Assembly: GCA_023415915.1 (NCBI GenBank)
Contig: JAEZIZ010000100.1
Span: 1 to 64,000, forward strand
Source of the DNA: Bacillota bacterium
GTDB lineage: Bacteria; Bacillota; Clostridia; Christensenellales; SZUA-584
DNA length: 64,000 nucleotides
Reading direction: 5' to 3'
A program made the translations under genes and the position numbers. Shown one piece after another: positions 8,442-16,993 of this stretch. Each line of letters begins with the position of its first letter. Within the stretch, counting starts at the first letter, position 1. The notes beneath the pieces were generated by a model, which worked only from the letters and a program-made list of their open reading frames with translations, ran no database searches and was not told the DNA's origin.

Positions 8442-9092
8442 TCAAAACAGCGCGCGTAGCGTATCTATATTGATTTTACCCAGCGAGTCGACAACTATGT
8501 CGGCGGACGATAAATCCTGAGGGCTGCCCGGCGCTTTAAACCCCACTGTCTTCATGCCTGCAGCCTTTGCCGCGCGTATGCCGTTAATCGCGTCCTCGAT
8601 TACCACGCATTCATCGGGGCTAACATTCAGCAGCTTCGCCGCCAGCAGGAATATGTCGGGCGAGGGCTTCGTGCGCTCCACCATGTCTCCCGCCGCTACT
8701 GCGTCCAAGCAGCCGCTGACCCCCAGCTTTTCTATTATGATCTTCGCGTTCTTTTCGTCAGACGATGTGGCCAGCGCAGTTTTTAAACCGCTCTGCACGC
8801 AGCTTTTCAGCAATTCGAGAGCAGGCTTTATCGGTTTAAGCCTGTCGCTTTGGTAATACTCGCTTATCATGCGGGCTTCCTCTTTCATCAACAAAAGCGG
8901 GTCTTCGTCAAATCCGTATTTCTCTTTCGCTTCAATCCACATGTCAAGCACGCCTTTTCCCGTGTTGCGTTTTATGTCCTCTTCATCTTGTTTTATACCT
9001 ACTCTGCGGAATAAAACCTTCTCAATCCTCCTGTACTCCGGCTCGCTGTCCACGAGCACTCCGTCCATGTCAAACAATACAGCCTTAAGCAA
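8442..9092 (-). CDS. HAD-family phosphatase, beta-phosphoglucomutase-like
   Basis: This protein of about 216 residues has the HAD motifs in order: LFDMDGVLVDSE (motif I with the two catalytic aspartates), ATSS (motif II), the lysine in KPSPDIF and the acidic pair in VVIEDAINGIRAAKAAGMKTVG. The helical cap between motifs I and II places it in the beta-phosphoglucomutase/phosphoglycolate phosphatase subgroup, whose substrates are small sugar phosphates. The likely start is TTG at 9092, five bases after GGAGG; an upstream in-frame TTG at 9104 overlaps that ribosome site. It follows the pseudouridine synthase gene by 24 bases and is probably cotranscribed. The exact substrate cannot be read from the sequence. 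Confidence 0.88.
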   Translation of the reverse strand: MLKAVLFDMDGVLVDSEPEYRRIEKVLFRRVGIKQDEEDIKRNTGKGVLDMWIEAKEKYGFDEDPLLLMKEEARMISEYYQSDRLKPIKPALELLKSCVQSGLKTALATSSDEKNAKIIIEKLGVSGCLDAVAAGDMVERTKPSPDIFLLAAKLLNVSPDECVVIEDAINGIRAAKAAGMKTVGFKAPGSPQDLSSADIVVDSLGKINIDTLRALF

Positions 9093-9116
9093 GATGTCCT
9101 CCAATGTATATAAACT

Positions 9117-9800
9117 TTACAGTGCAAACAAACTGAACGGGTAGCCGGAAGGAGTTACGGCAAACTCCATCCGCTCATCTTTTGTCGGGTGTTTAAACAC
9201 AATACCGCTTGCAAACAGCGCAAGCTTTGCCTTTACGTCCCGCTTACCGTATTTCGCGTCACCATAAACCGCACATCCCCGGTGAGCGAACTGCGCGCGT
9301 ATCTGGTGGAACCGCCCGGTATACAGCGTTATGCGTACAAGGCACAGCCCGTCGCGCCTGCCCTTAACCTGATACTCGAGCCCCGCCTTTTTTGCGCCCG
9401 GCTCATTCTCGCCCGCTACCTTTGCCATATGCGACTTCTCGTCCTTTATAAGCCAGTCCCACAACTCGCCATTGTCCTGTTCCGGCTCCGCCGTCAGCAC
9501 GGCAAGATACGTTTTTCTGAACTCGCCGCTTTTTATCTGTTCCGACAACCTCGCCGCCGCTTTGGACGTACGTGCGAACACCATTACTCCCCTTGTGGGG
9601 CGGTCGAGCCGGTGCACCAGCCCTAAGTACACGTCGCCCGGCTTTGAGTACTTTTGCTTTATGTACTCCTTGCATATCGAAAGCATATCACTATCGCCCG
9701 ATATGTCGGCCTGCGAAGGTATGCCGTACGGCTTTTCCACTACGAGCAGATGGTTGTCCTCATATAATACATTGATGCTTTTCTTCTGCTGCGCAGTCAT
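9117..9800 (-). CDS. RluA-family RNA pseudouridine synthase
   Basis: This protein of about 227 residues carries the family motif VHRLDRPTRGVMVFARTSKAA, with the catalytic aspartate in HRLDR, and the later TGRFHQIRAQFAHRG block. It isomerises uridine to pseudouridine in rRNA or tRNA. There is no N-terminal S4 domain, as in the compact RluA/TruC-like members. The ATG at 9800 is chosen because it forms an ATGA overlap with the stop of the upstream methyltransferase gene (coupled translation); an in-frame GTG lies three codons earlier. The neighbourhood (two RNA-modifying enzymes in one operon) supports a ribosome maintenance role. The target position is unknown. Confidence 0.93.
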   Translation of the reverse strand: MTAQQKKSINVLYEDNHLLVVEKPYGIPSQADISGDSDMLSICKEYIKQKYSKPGDVYLGLVHRLDRPTRGVMVFARTSKAAARLSEQIKSGEFRKTYLAVLTAEPEQDNGELWDWLIKDEKSHMAKVAGENEPGAKKAGLEYQVKGRRDGLCLVRITLYTGRFHQIRAQFAHRGCAVYGDAKYGKRDVKAKLALFASGIVFKHPTKDERMEFAVTPSGYPFSLFAL

Positions 9801-10648
9801 GCGTGCCACCTTGCCGTCGTGCCGCAGGGCAGCAGCACTTTGGAGCCTCTTTGAGGCAGCGCGAGCGTGCCCGACTCTATAGTGCCGCCGAGGCGCGACC
9901 GTACCGTCATCTCCAGCATGTTGGCCGTTATGATATCCGAAAGCCCCGTAGTATACGAGTTTATGAGGAAGAACAGCGGCTTATCCGAGAGCAGCTTCGC
10001 GCACTCGGTTACTAGCGGGTAAAGGTCGTTTTCCAGCTTCCACACCTTGCTGCCGCTCCTCCCGAAAGACGGCGGGTCCATCACAATAGCGTCGTACCGG
10101 CTGCCGCGCCTTTGTTCCCGCTGCACGAATTTAAGGCAGTCGTCCGCTATGAAGCGCACGTCCGCTTCGAGCCCCGAGAGCGCCATGTTCTCCTTCGCCC
10201 AGTCGTTCATGCTTTTAGCCGCGTCCACATGCACAACGCTCGCTCCCGCCGCCGCGGCCGCCAGCGTCGCGCCGCCCGTATAAGCAAACAGATTGAGCAT
10301 GCGTATACTTCTGCCGCTTGTGCGTATGCTCTTCATAATATAATCCCAGTTGGCGGATTGTTCGGGAAACAGGCCTATGTGTTTAAAGCCCGTCGGCCTA
10401 ATGAAAAACTTAAGGCTTCCGTAGCTTATAGTCCACCGCTCGGGCACATTCTTTATATACCTCCAGCTTCCGCCGCCGGAGGCTGAACGCTCGTACACTG
10501 CGTGCGGCTTCCATATGTCCGGCTGCGAGCGCTCCCATATAACCTGCGGGTCGGGCCTCTGCAGTATTATGCCGCCTATATCCTCGAGCTTTTCGCCGCC
10601 GCCCGTATCGAGCACGGTGTATTCCTTGAACTTATCAGCTAAAAACAT
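9797..10648 (-). CDS. Class I SAM-dependent methyltransferase, RlmI/RlmK-like
   Basis: This 283-residue protein has the SAM-binding loop LNLFAYTGGATLAAAAAG, an acidic strand end VHVDAAKSM and the catalytic MDPPSFGRS motif. These place it in the group of 23S rRNA methyltransferases that includes RlmI/RlmK-type enzymes (PF10672). The start ATG at 10648 follows GGAGGAAAGAC; a longer reading frame upstream lacks family support. It is the first gene of a three-gene minus-strand operon with the pseudouridine synthase and the HAD phosphatase. The substrate is inferred from the family. Confidence 0.87.
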   Translation of the reverse strand: MFLADKFKEYTVLDTGGGEKLEDIGGIILQRPDPQVIWERSQPDIWKPHAVYERSASGGGSWRYIKNVPERWTISYGSLKFFIRPTGFKHIGLFPEQSANWDYIMKSIRTSGRSIRMLNLFAYTGGATLAAAAAGASVVHVDAAKSMNDWAKENMALSGLEADVRFIADDCLKFVQREQRRGSRYDAIVMDPPSFGRSGSKVWKLENDLYPLVTECAKLLSDKPLFFLINSYTTGLSDIITANMLEMTVRSRLGGTIESGTLALPQRGSKVLLPCGTTARWHA

Positions 10649-10781
10649 GTCTTTCCTCCGGGTATATGATAAACGCAAGGCTTGCTTACGTCAATCACAA
10701 AACCAGTCTTTGGTTTGTGTACGGCCTTTCAGGGAACCAGTTATTCACGGTATTGAGTATTTGATGATTTTATTTTATTAA

Positions 10782-11051
10782 CACCTCATCAGTCGCCTAT
10801 CGGCGACAGCTTCTCCTTTCCGGGATCCCCGACGAGCAAAGTTAGTTGGGATGGATAAGGAGAAGCCTATAAAAACACATAAATTGATGAAAGCAAGCCT
10901 TCCCCCTCGGGGGAAGGTGGCGCAAAGCGCCGGATGAGGGGGTATCTGAGATATTATGAACACCTCATCAGTCAAGCACTGGTTTGTTAGCCAAAATGCA
11001 CGACCATCAAACCAGTCTTGACAGCTTCTCCTCAAGGAGAAGCCTATAGGC
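10782..11051. repeat. Cluster of family C repeats (CACCTCATCAGTC ... CTCCTCAAGGAGAAGCC type)
   Basis: The segment has two plus-orientation copies starting ACACCTCATCAGTC (10782 and 10951), with internal hairpins CGCCTATCGGCG and CTTCTCCTCAAGGAGAAG, and one inverted copy around 10895-10943 (GCCTTCCCCCTCGGGGGAAGG, then GGATGAGGGGG). This resembles dispersed repeats common between genes in Clostridia. No gene is supported in the gap 10649-11320; the remainder is described in the next three entries. Confidence 0.75.
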
Positions 11052-11080
11052 TTAGACACTCTCATGCCTTTCAACCGACC

Positions 11081-11117
11081 GGGGTCCCCAAAAAGCCGTG
11101 AGACTTTTTGGGGTGGG
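11081..11117 (-). repeat. Family A palindromic repeat, inverted copy
   Basis: GGGGTCCCCAAAAAG ... CTTTTTGGGG is the reverse orientation of the core seen at 742-780. Confidence 0.8.
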
Positions 11118-11156
11118 AAAGGCAAACCATAAGATAGATAAAGGCATTTACAAGCG

Positions 11157-11208
11157 CCCCCACACTAGATTGTCAGCTTACATTTAGACAAATAATCTAG
11201 TGTGTGGG
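11157..11208. repeat. Imperfect palindrome in intergenic DNA
   Basis: CCCACACTAGATT (11159-11171) and AATCTAGTGTGTGGG (11194-11208) are inverted copies differing by a two-base bulge around a 22-base spacer. It is not followed by a T-run, so it is not an obvious terminator. Confidence 0.6.
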
Positions 11209-11245
11209 CAAGACCTCGGCCCTAAACACGTTTAGAGCCGAAACT

Positions 11246-11275
11246 AAACAGCCGTCCCCTAAGGAACGGCTGTTT
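11246..11275. terminator. Hairpin, possible terminator
   Basis: AAACAGCCGT and ACGGCTGTTT form a 10-bp stem around CCCCTAAGGA. The short T-run on either strand would allow weak bidirectional termination. Confidence 0.45.
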
Positions 11276-11320
11276 CGCCGGATAGACCCCCTCGTCTTTC
11301 CATATGACCCAAAATTGCTC

Positions 11321-11349
11321 TTTACTGTCGGCTGTATGTCTATTATAAT
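11321..11349 (+). promoter_or_regulatory. Promoter of the small lipoprotein gene
   Basis: TTTACT at 11321-11326 and TATAAT at 11344-11349 are separated by 17 bases; AAGGAG precedes the ATG at 11377. Confidence 0.65.
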
Positions 11350-11376
11350 TGCTCTATAACACGTAAGGAGCGGGTC

Positions 11377-11745
11377 ATGAGAAAATTCTTATTAATACTA
11401 TTGATCGTATTGCTTGCGGTCGGCGCCCTTGCAGCATGCGCTCCTATCGAACATATCGGCGCTGAGGTCGGCGATTACGCCAGAGCCCTTCCCACCTGGG
11501 CCATAGTCGTCGGCGCTATTGTGCTGTTCTTTATAGGCTTCAGCATCATCTGGAAGCTGATACCCGGTTTTGTCAAGGTGATAGCGCTGATCGCTCTCGC
11601 CGTCGCCATCGCGGGCGTCGCTTACGGCCTGTGGACGATACCCGGCATCGATAAGCAGATGATAGACGATGCCGGAAACGCTATTGAAGACCTTCTGCCG
11701 GAAAGCAGCGCTTCTCCCTCGGGTGACGAGCCCGTTAACGAATAA
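11377..11745 (+). CDS. Small lipoprotein-like membrane protein, function unknown
   Basis: This 122-residue protein begins with a hydrophobic signal ending in VGALAAC, a credible lipobox with the modified cysteine at residue 21. Two membrane helices follow, around 43-60 and 66-84. The C-terminal tail is acidic and Ser/Pro-rich (LPESSASPSGDEP) and has no recognised domain. The mature protein would be lipid-anchored and membrane-embedded, or the cysteine may simply lie in a first membrane helix. It has its own promoter and is convergent with nrdG, with no gap. I do not recognise the family. Confidence 0.7.
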   Translation: MRKFLLILLIVLLAVGALAACAPIEHIGAEVGDYARALPTWAIVVGAIVLFFIGFSIIWKLIPGFVKVIALIALAVAIAGVAYGLWTIPGIDKQMIDDAGNAIEDLLPESSASPSGDEPVNE

Positions 11746-12414
11746 TCAAATCCCCCTTAATACTACTTCGTTTACATATTTTCTTGCCGCTTGCGCCGCC
11801 TCGCTTAAATATTCCTTGCTGTGCGGCTCGGGCGCAACTTTTACGTATTTCGTCTTGCGGTACTGCTGAAGCGCGTACCTCCTCGCGCCCTTTATCCTTT
11901 TGGCTATACTCTCTATATCCTCTATCTCGAGCAACGGCATGAACGTAGTGCGAAACTCGTAGCTTATGCCGCTGCCCATAAGCATGTCCGCCGTCTTCCA
12001 TACCGGCGTTTCATCCATCTGGTATGACACGACCTTGCCGTAGCTCCCCGGCGGCGTCTTTATGTCCATAGCCACATAATCGAGTGCCGGCAGCAGCTTC
12101 TCCACAACTCCTGGATTCGTGCCGTTCGTGTCGAGCTTTACGCGGTATCCCATGCCGCGCACGCTGCTTATAAACTCCGAAAGGCCCGGCTGCATCGTGG
12201 GCTCTCCGCCCGATATCACTACGCCGTCAAGGAAGTCCCGGTGCGTGTCAAGAAACCCGTATATCTCTTCGATGCTTAATAGCTCTTCGCTTTTCCACAG
12301 ATGCTTGTTGTGGCAGTACCAGCAGTCCATATTGCAGCCGGGAGTAAACACCACGGCCGCTATGCAGCCCGGGTAATCCACAAACGAGTTCTTTACAAGC
12401 CCGGCCGCATGCAT
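11746..12414 (-). CDS. nrdG: Anaerobic ribonucleoside-triphosphate reductase activating protein
   Basis: This 222-residue radical SAM enzyme installs the glycyl radical on NrdD. The cluster motif is C27, C31, C34 in TPGCNMDCWYC, followed by an SGGEPTMQPGL glycine-rich SAM loop. The length and KNSFVDYPG start match the longer clostridial NrdG type. It follows nrdD by a single base and shares its promoter. No other activase candidate is nearby, so the pairing is secure. It needs strict anaerobiosis and S-adenosylmethionine with an electron donor such as ferredoxin or flavodoxin (family knowledge). Confidence 0.95.
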   Translation of the reverse strand: MHAAGLVKNSFVDYPGCIAAVVFTPGCNMDCWYCHNKHLWKSEELLSIEEIYGFLDTHRDFLDGVVISGGEPTMQPGLSEFISSVRGMGYRVKLDTNGTNPGVVEKLLPALDYVAMDIKTPPGSYGKVVSYQMDETPVWKTADMLMGSGISYEFRTTFMPLLEIEDIESIAKRIKGARRYALQQYRKTKYVKVAPEPHSKEYLSEAAQAARKYVNEVVLRGI

Positions 12415-12415
12415 T

Positions 12416-14503
12416 TTATATCGCCTCGGGCACTACAAACTTGACCCTCTCGCTGTATTCTTCCTTCTTGCCTTCGTTATAGTTCTGCACGGGCCGCAGG
12501 TATCCCACGACGCGGCTCCATACCTCTGTCTTAGCACCGCACTGCGGGCATGTAAACTGCTCGCCCACCAAGTACCCGTGTTCGTCGCATACGCTGAACG
12601 TCGGCGTTATCGATATATACGGCATCTTGTACTTTGTGAATATCTTCTGTATTATGCGCTTTGCGGTCTCTGTATCCTCGATGCGCTCGCCCAAATAAAG
12701 GTGCTGCACCGTGCCGCCGGTATACAACGACTGCAACTCGTCCTGAAGCTCTATCATATGCATTATGTCGTCGGTAAACTTAACGGGCAGCTGCGTCGAA
12801 TTCGTATAGTAAGGCACGTTAGTACCCGACGTGTATATATCGAGGTAGCGCTCGCGGTCAAGCTTTGCAAGCCTGTAGCTCGTGCCTTCGGCGGGCGTTG
12901 CTTCAAGGTTGTAATACTGGCCCGTCTCCTTCTGGAACTCCTGCATCAGTCCGCGCAGGTAATGCATTATTTCAATGGCAAACTCGTTGCCCTCTTCCGT
13001 CTCTATGCCCTTGCCCATGTAGTTTACGAGCGCCTCGTGCATGCCTATTATACCTATGGTGTTGAAGTGATTGTACCAGTACTGCCCGAAGCGTTTCTTG
13101 ACCTCACGCAGGTAAACGGCGCTGTAAGGATACAGCCCCTGCTCCGTCTGCTGCTCTATTATCTTGCGCTTTATCTCGAGCGACGTCTTGCCTATAGTGG
13201 CTATCCTGCGTATGCGCGCAAAGAACTCGTCCTTAGTGCGTGAAAGATATCCTATCCTCGGAAGGTTTATTGTGAAAACGCCAATAGAGCCGGTAAGCGG
13301 ATTGGAGCCGAACAGGCCGCCGCCGCGCTTGCGGAGCTCGCTTACGTCGAGCCGCAGCCTGCAGCACATCGAAACGGCGTCCTCGGGCGACAGATCGGAA
13401 TTGACGTAGTTCGCAAAGTACGGTATGCCGTACTTGCACGTTATCTCCATGAATTTATCGACCACCGGGCTGTCCCACTCGAAGTCCTTCGTGATGTTGA
13501 GCGTGGGTATCGGGAATGTGAACACCCTTCCCTTTGCGTCGCCTTCCAGCATTACCTCGCAAAAAGCAAGGTTGAACATGTCCATCTCTTTCTGGTAATC
13601 GCCGTAAGCGGTATCGAGTGCCTCTCCGCCTATTATCACCGGATGGTCCTTAAGCGTGGACGGCACCTTTATGTCAAAAGTCAGGTTGGAAAACGGGCAC
13701 TGGAAACCGACCCTCGTCGGTACGTTTATATTGAATATGAACTCCTGAAGGCACTGCTTTATCTGATTGTGCGTCATGTTGTCATGCCTGATAAACGGAG
13801 CGCAGTACGTGTCGAAGCTGGACCAGGCTTGCGCGCCCGCGGTCTCGCCCTGCGTAGTAAACGTAGAATTGACTATCTGCCCCAGAAACGAGCGCAGATG
13901 CTTTGCTGGCCTTGACTCCACCTTGCCGGGTATGCCCCCAAAGCCCTGCATTAACAGCTGCCGCAAATCCCATCCCGCGCAGTACGGGCCGAAGAACCCC
14001 AAGTCGTGTATGTGGCAGTCGCCCGATATGTGCGCTTCCCTTACCTCTTCGGGGTATATCTCGTGCAGCCAGTATTTCTTGGTAAACGCCTCTCGTATAT
14101 AGTTGTTGAGCCCGTTTACGCTCTTTTGCGTGTTCGCGTTCTCGCGGACCCCCCAGTCTTTATCGCCAAGATAATCGGAAAACATGCTTATAGTCGCTCC
14201 TATAAGCGCGTTTGTTTCCCTTGCGCTCTTGCGTTTTTCGCGATAGAGAATGTAGGCTTTCGCGGTCTTGGCATGGCCGTTCTTAATCAGCACGCGCTCG
14301 ACGATATCCTGTATGTCTTCCACCATAGGACACTGATCGCCGAACCTAAGCCTTGCGACGTCCACTACCTGCTCCGTAAGCCTTTCAGCTATCGAATAGT
14401 CGTCGCCGCCTACTGCCTTTGCCGCTTTGAAAATGGCGTCCGCAATTTTTTTCGGCTGGAATGTTTCTTTCTGCCCGCTTCTCTTTAGTATGACTGTAAA
14501 CAT
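12416..14503 (-). CDS. nrdD: Anaerobic (class III) ribonucleoside-triphosphate reductase
   Basis: This 695-residue enzyme reduces NTPs to dNTPs under anaerobic conditions. An N-terminal ATP-cone (residues 1-90, starting MFTVILKRSGQKETFQPKKI) is followed by the ten-stranded barrel. Near the C-terminus is a CPQC zinc site and the glycyl-radical motif RVVGYLRPVQNYN; the glycine is the radical site. The usual two further zinc cysteines are not obvious in the last 40 residues, as in some Gram-positive members. The start at 14503 has a G-rich ribosome site. The promoter region carries a candidate NrdR box, so control by NrdR and dNTP level is likely. Confidence 0.96.
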   Translation of the reverse strand: MFTVILKRSGQKETFQPKKIADAIFKAAKAVGGDDYSIAERLTEQVVDVARLRFGDQCPMVEDIQDIVERVLIKNGHAKTAKAYILYREKRKSARETNALIGATISMFSDYLGDKDWGVRENANTQKSVNGLNNYIREAFTKKYWLHEIYPEEVREAHISGDCHIHDLGFFGPYCAGWDLRQLLMQGFGGIPGKVESRPAKHLRSFLGQIVNSTFTTQGETAGAQAWSSFDTYCAPFIRHDNMTHNQIKQCLQEFIFNINVPTRVGFQCPFSNLTFDIKVPSTLKDHPVIIGGEALDTAYGDYQKEMDMFNLAFCEVMLEGDAKGRVFTFPIPTLNITKDFEWDSPVVDKFMEITCKYGIPYFANYVNSDLSPEDAVSMCCRLRLDVSELRKRGGGLFGSNPLTGSIGVFTINLPRIGYLSRTKDEFFARIRRIATIGKTSLEIKRKIIEQQTEQGLYPYSAVYLREVKKRFGQYWYNHFNTIGIIGMHEALVNYMGKGIETEEGNEFAIEIMHYLRGLMQEFQKETGQYYNLEATPAEGTSYRLAKLDRERYLDIYTSGTNVPYYTNSTQLPVKFTDDIMHMIELQDELQSLYTGGTVQHLYLGERIEDTETAKRIIQKIFTKYKMPYISITPTFSVCDEHGYLVGEQFTCPQCGAKTEVWSRVVGYLRPVQNYNEGKKEEYSERVKFVVPEAI

Positions 14504-14647
14504 ATGCCCCCCAACCCCCTGATGCTTTATATTTTAATATCAAATAATACGCGGACGAATAAGCCTTTGGGCTTAGCCTTACAAGGCGTCCTATTCTTTT
14601 TTGCCTGTTCTTTTTAATAAAGATGCTATCTATTTAAAATTCTTTAT

Positions 14648-14699
14648 TATCAAATTATTGTGTAAATTCATTATAGTACTCACCTATATATGGTGTCAA
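14648..14699 (-). promoter_or_regulatory. nrdDG promoter with candidate NrdR boxes
   Basis: On the minus strand TTGACA (14699-14694) and TATAAT (14675-14670) are 18 bases apart. The spacer contains ACACCATATATAGGTG (14696-14681), which resembles an NrdR box, and a weaker ACACAATAATTTG lies 17 bases further on. Binding there would block the promoter. The remainder of the gap 14504-14948 holds a long leader, a terminator and one repeat, but no gene. Confidence 0.65.
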
Positions 14700-14751
14700 T
14701 AACCATATCTCCAAACTTTAAAAAAATATTTGTAATATTTGACATGCAAAA

Positions 14752-14781
14752 GAAAACCCCGCATTATTGCTGAGGGTTTTC
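14752..14781 (-). terminator. Terminator after the hydrogenase/chemoreceptor gene
   Basis: GAAAACCC and GGGTTTTC form an 8-bp stem; on the minus strand a TTTTCTTTT tail follows. Confidence 0.7.
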
Positions 14782-14897
14782 CCGAGTAAACCGCTTTAAT
14801 TTATTCAGTTTCCTTGGAGTTCGTAAGAAGAACTGGTCCGCCGCAGCATTTTTCTTAAGCCAATAAAGACATGCTATCGTACACTTTGGCTGCTTTA

Positions 14898-14927
14898 CGC
14901 CCCATAAAGCTTTAGGCTTTATGGGAA
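14898..14927 (+). repeat. Divergent family A palindromic repeat
   Basis: GCCCCATAAAGC and GCTTTATGGGAAC frame a short loop. The arms are the same shape as the family A core but with substitutions, so membership is tentative. Confidence 0.5.
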
Positions 14928-14948
14928 CAGTACTCAATTTCGGCGATG

Positions 14949-16676
14949 TTATTTAAGGCCGTCCGCTGCCGCCTTCGTTTTTTCGAGCGACTTTGAGATC
15001 TCGCCTACATAATTGGCTACGTTCATTATGGACTTATCTACCGCCGAGCTCGCGCCCGTTATTTCGTTTATCGTGCTGCGCGCAAAAGCGCTCGTCTCTT
15101 CCACTGATCTTACTGATTCCTGCGACTGCGCCGCCAGGCTCCTTATAGCTTCGGCGACTACCGAGAATCCCTTGCCCGAGGCGCCCGCCCTGGCGGCCTC
15201 TATAGACGCGTTGAACGACAGCATCTTAGTCTGCATTGCTATGGAATTCACTGTCTTGGCCATTTCGTTGTACTGCTCTATCGTCTTTTCAACGTCCTTT
15301 ATGCTTGAAAGAACGTTTTTAAACAGTTTCTCTATGCCCGCCACCTCCGCAGACACTCTGGTTATATTCATTAGGCTGGCAGACCGCTCGCTTATAAACG
15401 CTTCATGCTCGTGCTGCATATCGTGCCTCGCTTTCTCGAGGCAGTTTTCAGCAACGTTTATACCCTTAGCTACCTTTACGGCCATCTCGTGGCACGTCTT
15501 CGAGCCGCACGCATAACAGTTGTGGTTTCTCTGTTCTTCGTTTAATTTGCCAAGCTTAATGTACGCCTGCTGCACGTCTCTTTCTTCGCAGGGAATAGGC
15601 TTGATATGTTTGCTTGAGTATGTCCTTAAATAGTCCTCAAGAACAAGCTTTCTGTCGAACAGGTCAAAGAGCTTCCTTCCCTGTTCGGCCGCCTCGTCGC
15701 TTTTTATCGACCGCTGTTTTATGTCGTCCATTACCTTGTTTATACTGAATATCGAAGCGTCCTGACTGCAGCCCGTGCCCGAGTTGCACCCCTCGCGGCA
15801 GTTCAGCACGTCAAATATCGCGGGTCTGTTCTCTTCACTCTCGTCCGCGAACGCGTCTATATCCCGGTATACGAACTCCTGGCCTTCCGATTTGTCAACG
15901 CGTACCGACTTGCCGAGGTAATACTCTATGTTTTCCTTAAGCCCACCCGGCATGGAATATATCTTGCCGAGCGAAGCTTCTATGTGGTCGAACTCGAACG
16001 TGCTTTCAGGTATGCGAATGTGTTTTTCCCTTAAATACTCAGCCAGCCTGTTGTACGTTACGTTATAGGAAACGAGCCCCGTATCGTCGAACTCCTGCGC
16101 CTTGGCGACACAGGGTGAAAGCACTGCTATTTTGTCCTTTACGTCAAGGTGCTTTTTCATAAACACCGCGGTGCAGAGCATTGGGCTGTGTACAGGAGAC
16201 AGCGACGATAATATCTGCGGCTTATATTTTGTAACATAGTTGACTATCGCAGGGCACGGCTGCGTTATGAGGGATTTAGGCTTATGCTTCTCTATATACC
16301 GTATATGCGCCCATGTGCATATATCGGCGCCCAAAGATACGTCAACTATTTTTCTTATACCTTTAGCTTTAAGGAACGCAAGTATGGACTCCCAGTTTTC
16401 AAAATTCGTACGGAAAGACGGGGCTACCATAAGCGATATGCTACCGCCGCCTGCAATGTCGCTGAAAAACCGTTCGGTGTCATCCTCAAAACGCCGGGCG
16501 TGATGCTGGCATATCTCTATGCAAGCGCCGCATGCTATACATTTTGACTGGTCGATCTTTACTTTTATCTTCCCGTCCTGTATGAACGCTATATTAGATT
16601 CTTCGACGGGGCAAACGCGGATACACCTGTTACACCCCTCGCATTTTGAAATGTCGCTCCAAATAACTTCTCTCAT
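14949..16676 (-). CDS. [FeFe]-hydrogenase-like sensor fused to a chemoreceptor signalling domain
   Basis: This 575-residue soluble protein has four modules. Two [4Fe-4S] ferredoxin sites use C12/15/18/22 and C46/49/52/56. An [FeFe]-hydrogenase large-subunit domain (about 75-320) follows, with H-cluster-type cysteines in TQPCPAIVNY (C141), LSPCVAKAQEF (C189) and LNCREGCNSGTGC (C293, C297). A further Fe-S domain of the PF04060 type has C387, C390, C395 and C412 in NCYACGSKTCHEMA. Last is a methyl-accepting chemotaxis signalling hairpin (MLSFNASIEAARAGASGKGF). There is no membrane segment. Sensory hydrogenases (HydS type) with similar cysteine patterns are known; the chemoreceptor output suggests H2 or redox sensing that feeds CheA. 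It is inferred to be a sensor, not a catalytic hydrogenase. It is monocistronic. Confidence 0.88.
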   Translation of the reverse strand: MREVIWSDISKCEGCNRCIRVCPVEESNIAFIQDGKIKVKIDQSKCIACGACIEICQHHARRFEDDTERFFSDIAGGGSISLMVAPSFRTNFENWESILAFLKAKGIRKIVDVSLGADICTWAHIRYIEKHKPKSLITQPCPAIVNYVTKYKPQILSSLSPVHSPMLCTAVFMKKHLDVKDKIAVLSPCVAKAQEFDDTGLVSYNVTYNRLAEYLREKHIRIPESTFEFDHIEASLGKIYSMPGGLKENIEYYLGKSVRVDKSEGQEFVYRDIDAFADESEENRPAIFDVLNCREGCNSGTGCSQDASIFSINKVMDDIKQRSIKSDEAAEQGRKLFDLFDRKLVLEDYLRTYSSKHIKPIPCEERDVQQAYIKLGKLNEEQRNHNCYACGSKTCHEMAVKVAKGINVAENCLEKARHDMQHEHEAFISERSASLMNITRVSAEVAGIEKLFKNVLSSIKDVEKTIEQYNEMAKTVNSIAMQTKMLSFNASIEAARAGASGKGFSVVAEAIRSLAAQSQESVRSVEETSAFARSTINEITGASSAVDKSIMNVANYVGEISKSLEKTKAAADGLK

Positions 16677-16830
16677 CGTGCCCTCCCAAAAGCTGTACGC
16701 TAAGCTGTATAATCTGATTTATTAATCGGCAATAATTTCTTATTAGTGAAGTTATTTTTTATAATTAATTTTTAGGCGATGCGTAATTGCCGCCCGAAAA
16801 CTTTACCTCTTTAAGGGCCAGCGACAAAAA

Positions 16831-16858
16831 AAAGAAACGTTCCGAATAAAGTTTCTTT
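16831..16858 (-). terminator. Terminator after the metG-tatD-radical SAM operon
   Basis: AAAGAAAC and GTTTCTTT flank a 12-base loop, with T/A tracts on both sides, so it may work in both directions. The remaining gap between 16677 and 16993 shows only AT-rich promoter-like DNA upstream of the hydrogenase-like gene. Confidence 0.65.
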
Positions 16859-16993
16859 TTACAAGGCGTCTGTTATATGAACGAATAATTCTTAAATCCC
16901 GGTTAAACTCATCTCATAGCAATAGCATACGGCCCGCCAGTTTTGCTGATATAATCAGCACGTCACTGACGCGAAATACAAAGCTGCATATTA

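Noticed and set aside
14949..16676. Catalytic [FeFe]-hydrogenase
   Set aside because: The protein ends in a chemoreceptor domain and stands alone without maturation or partner subunits, so a sensor role is more likely.
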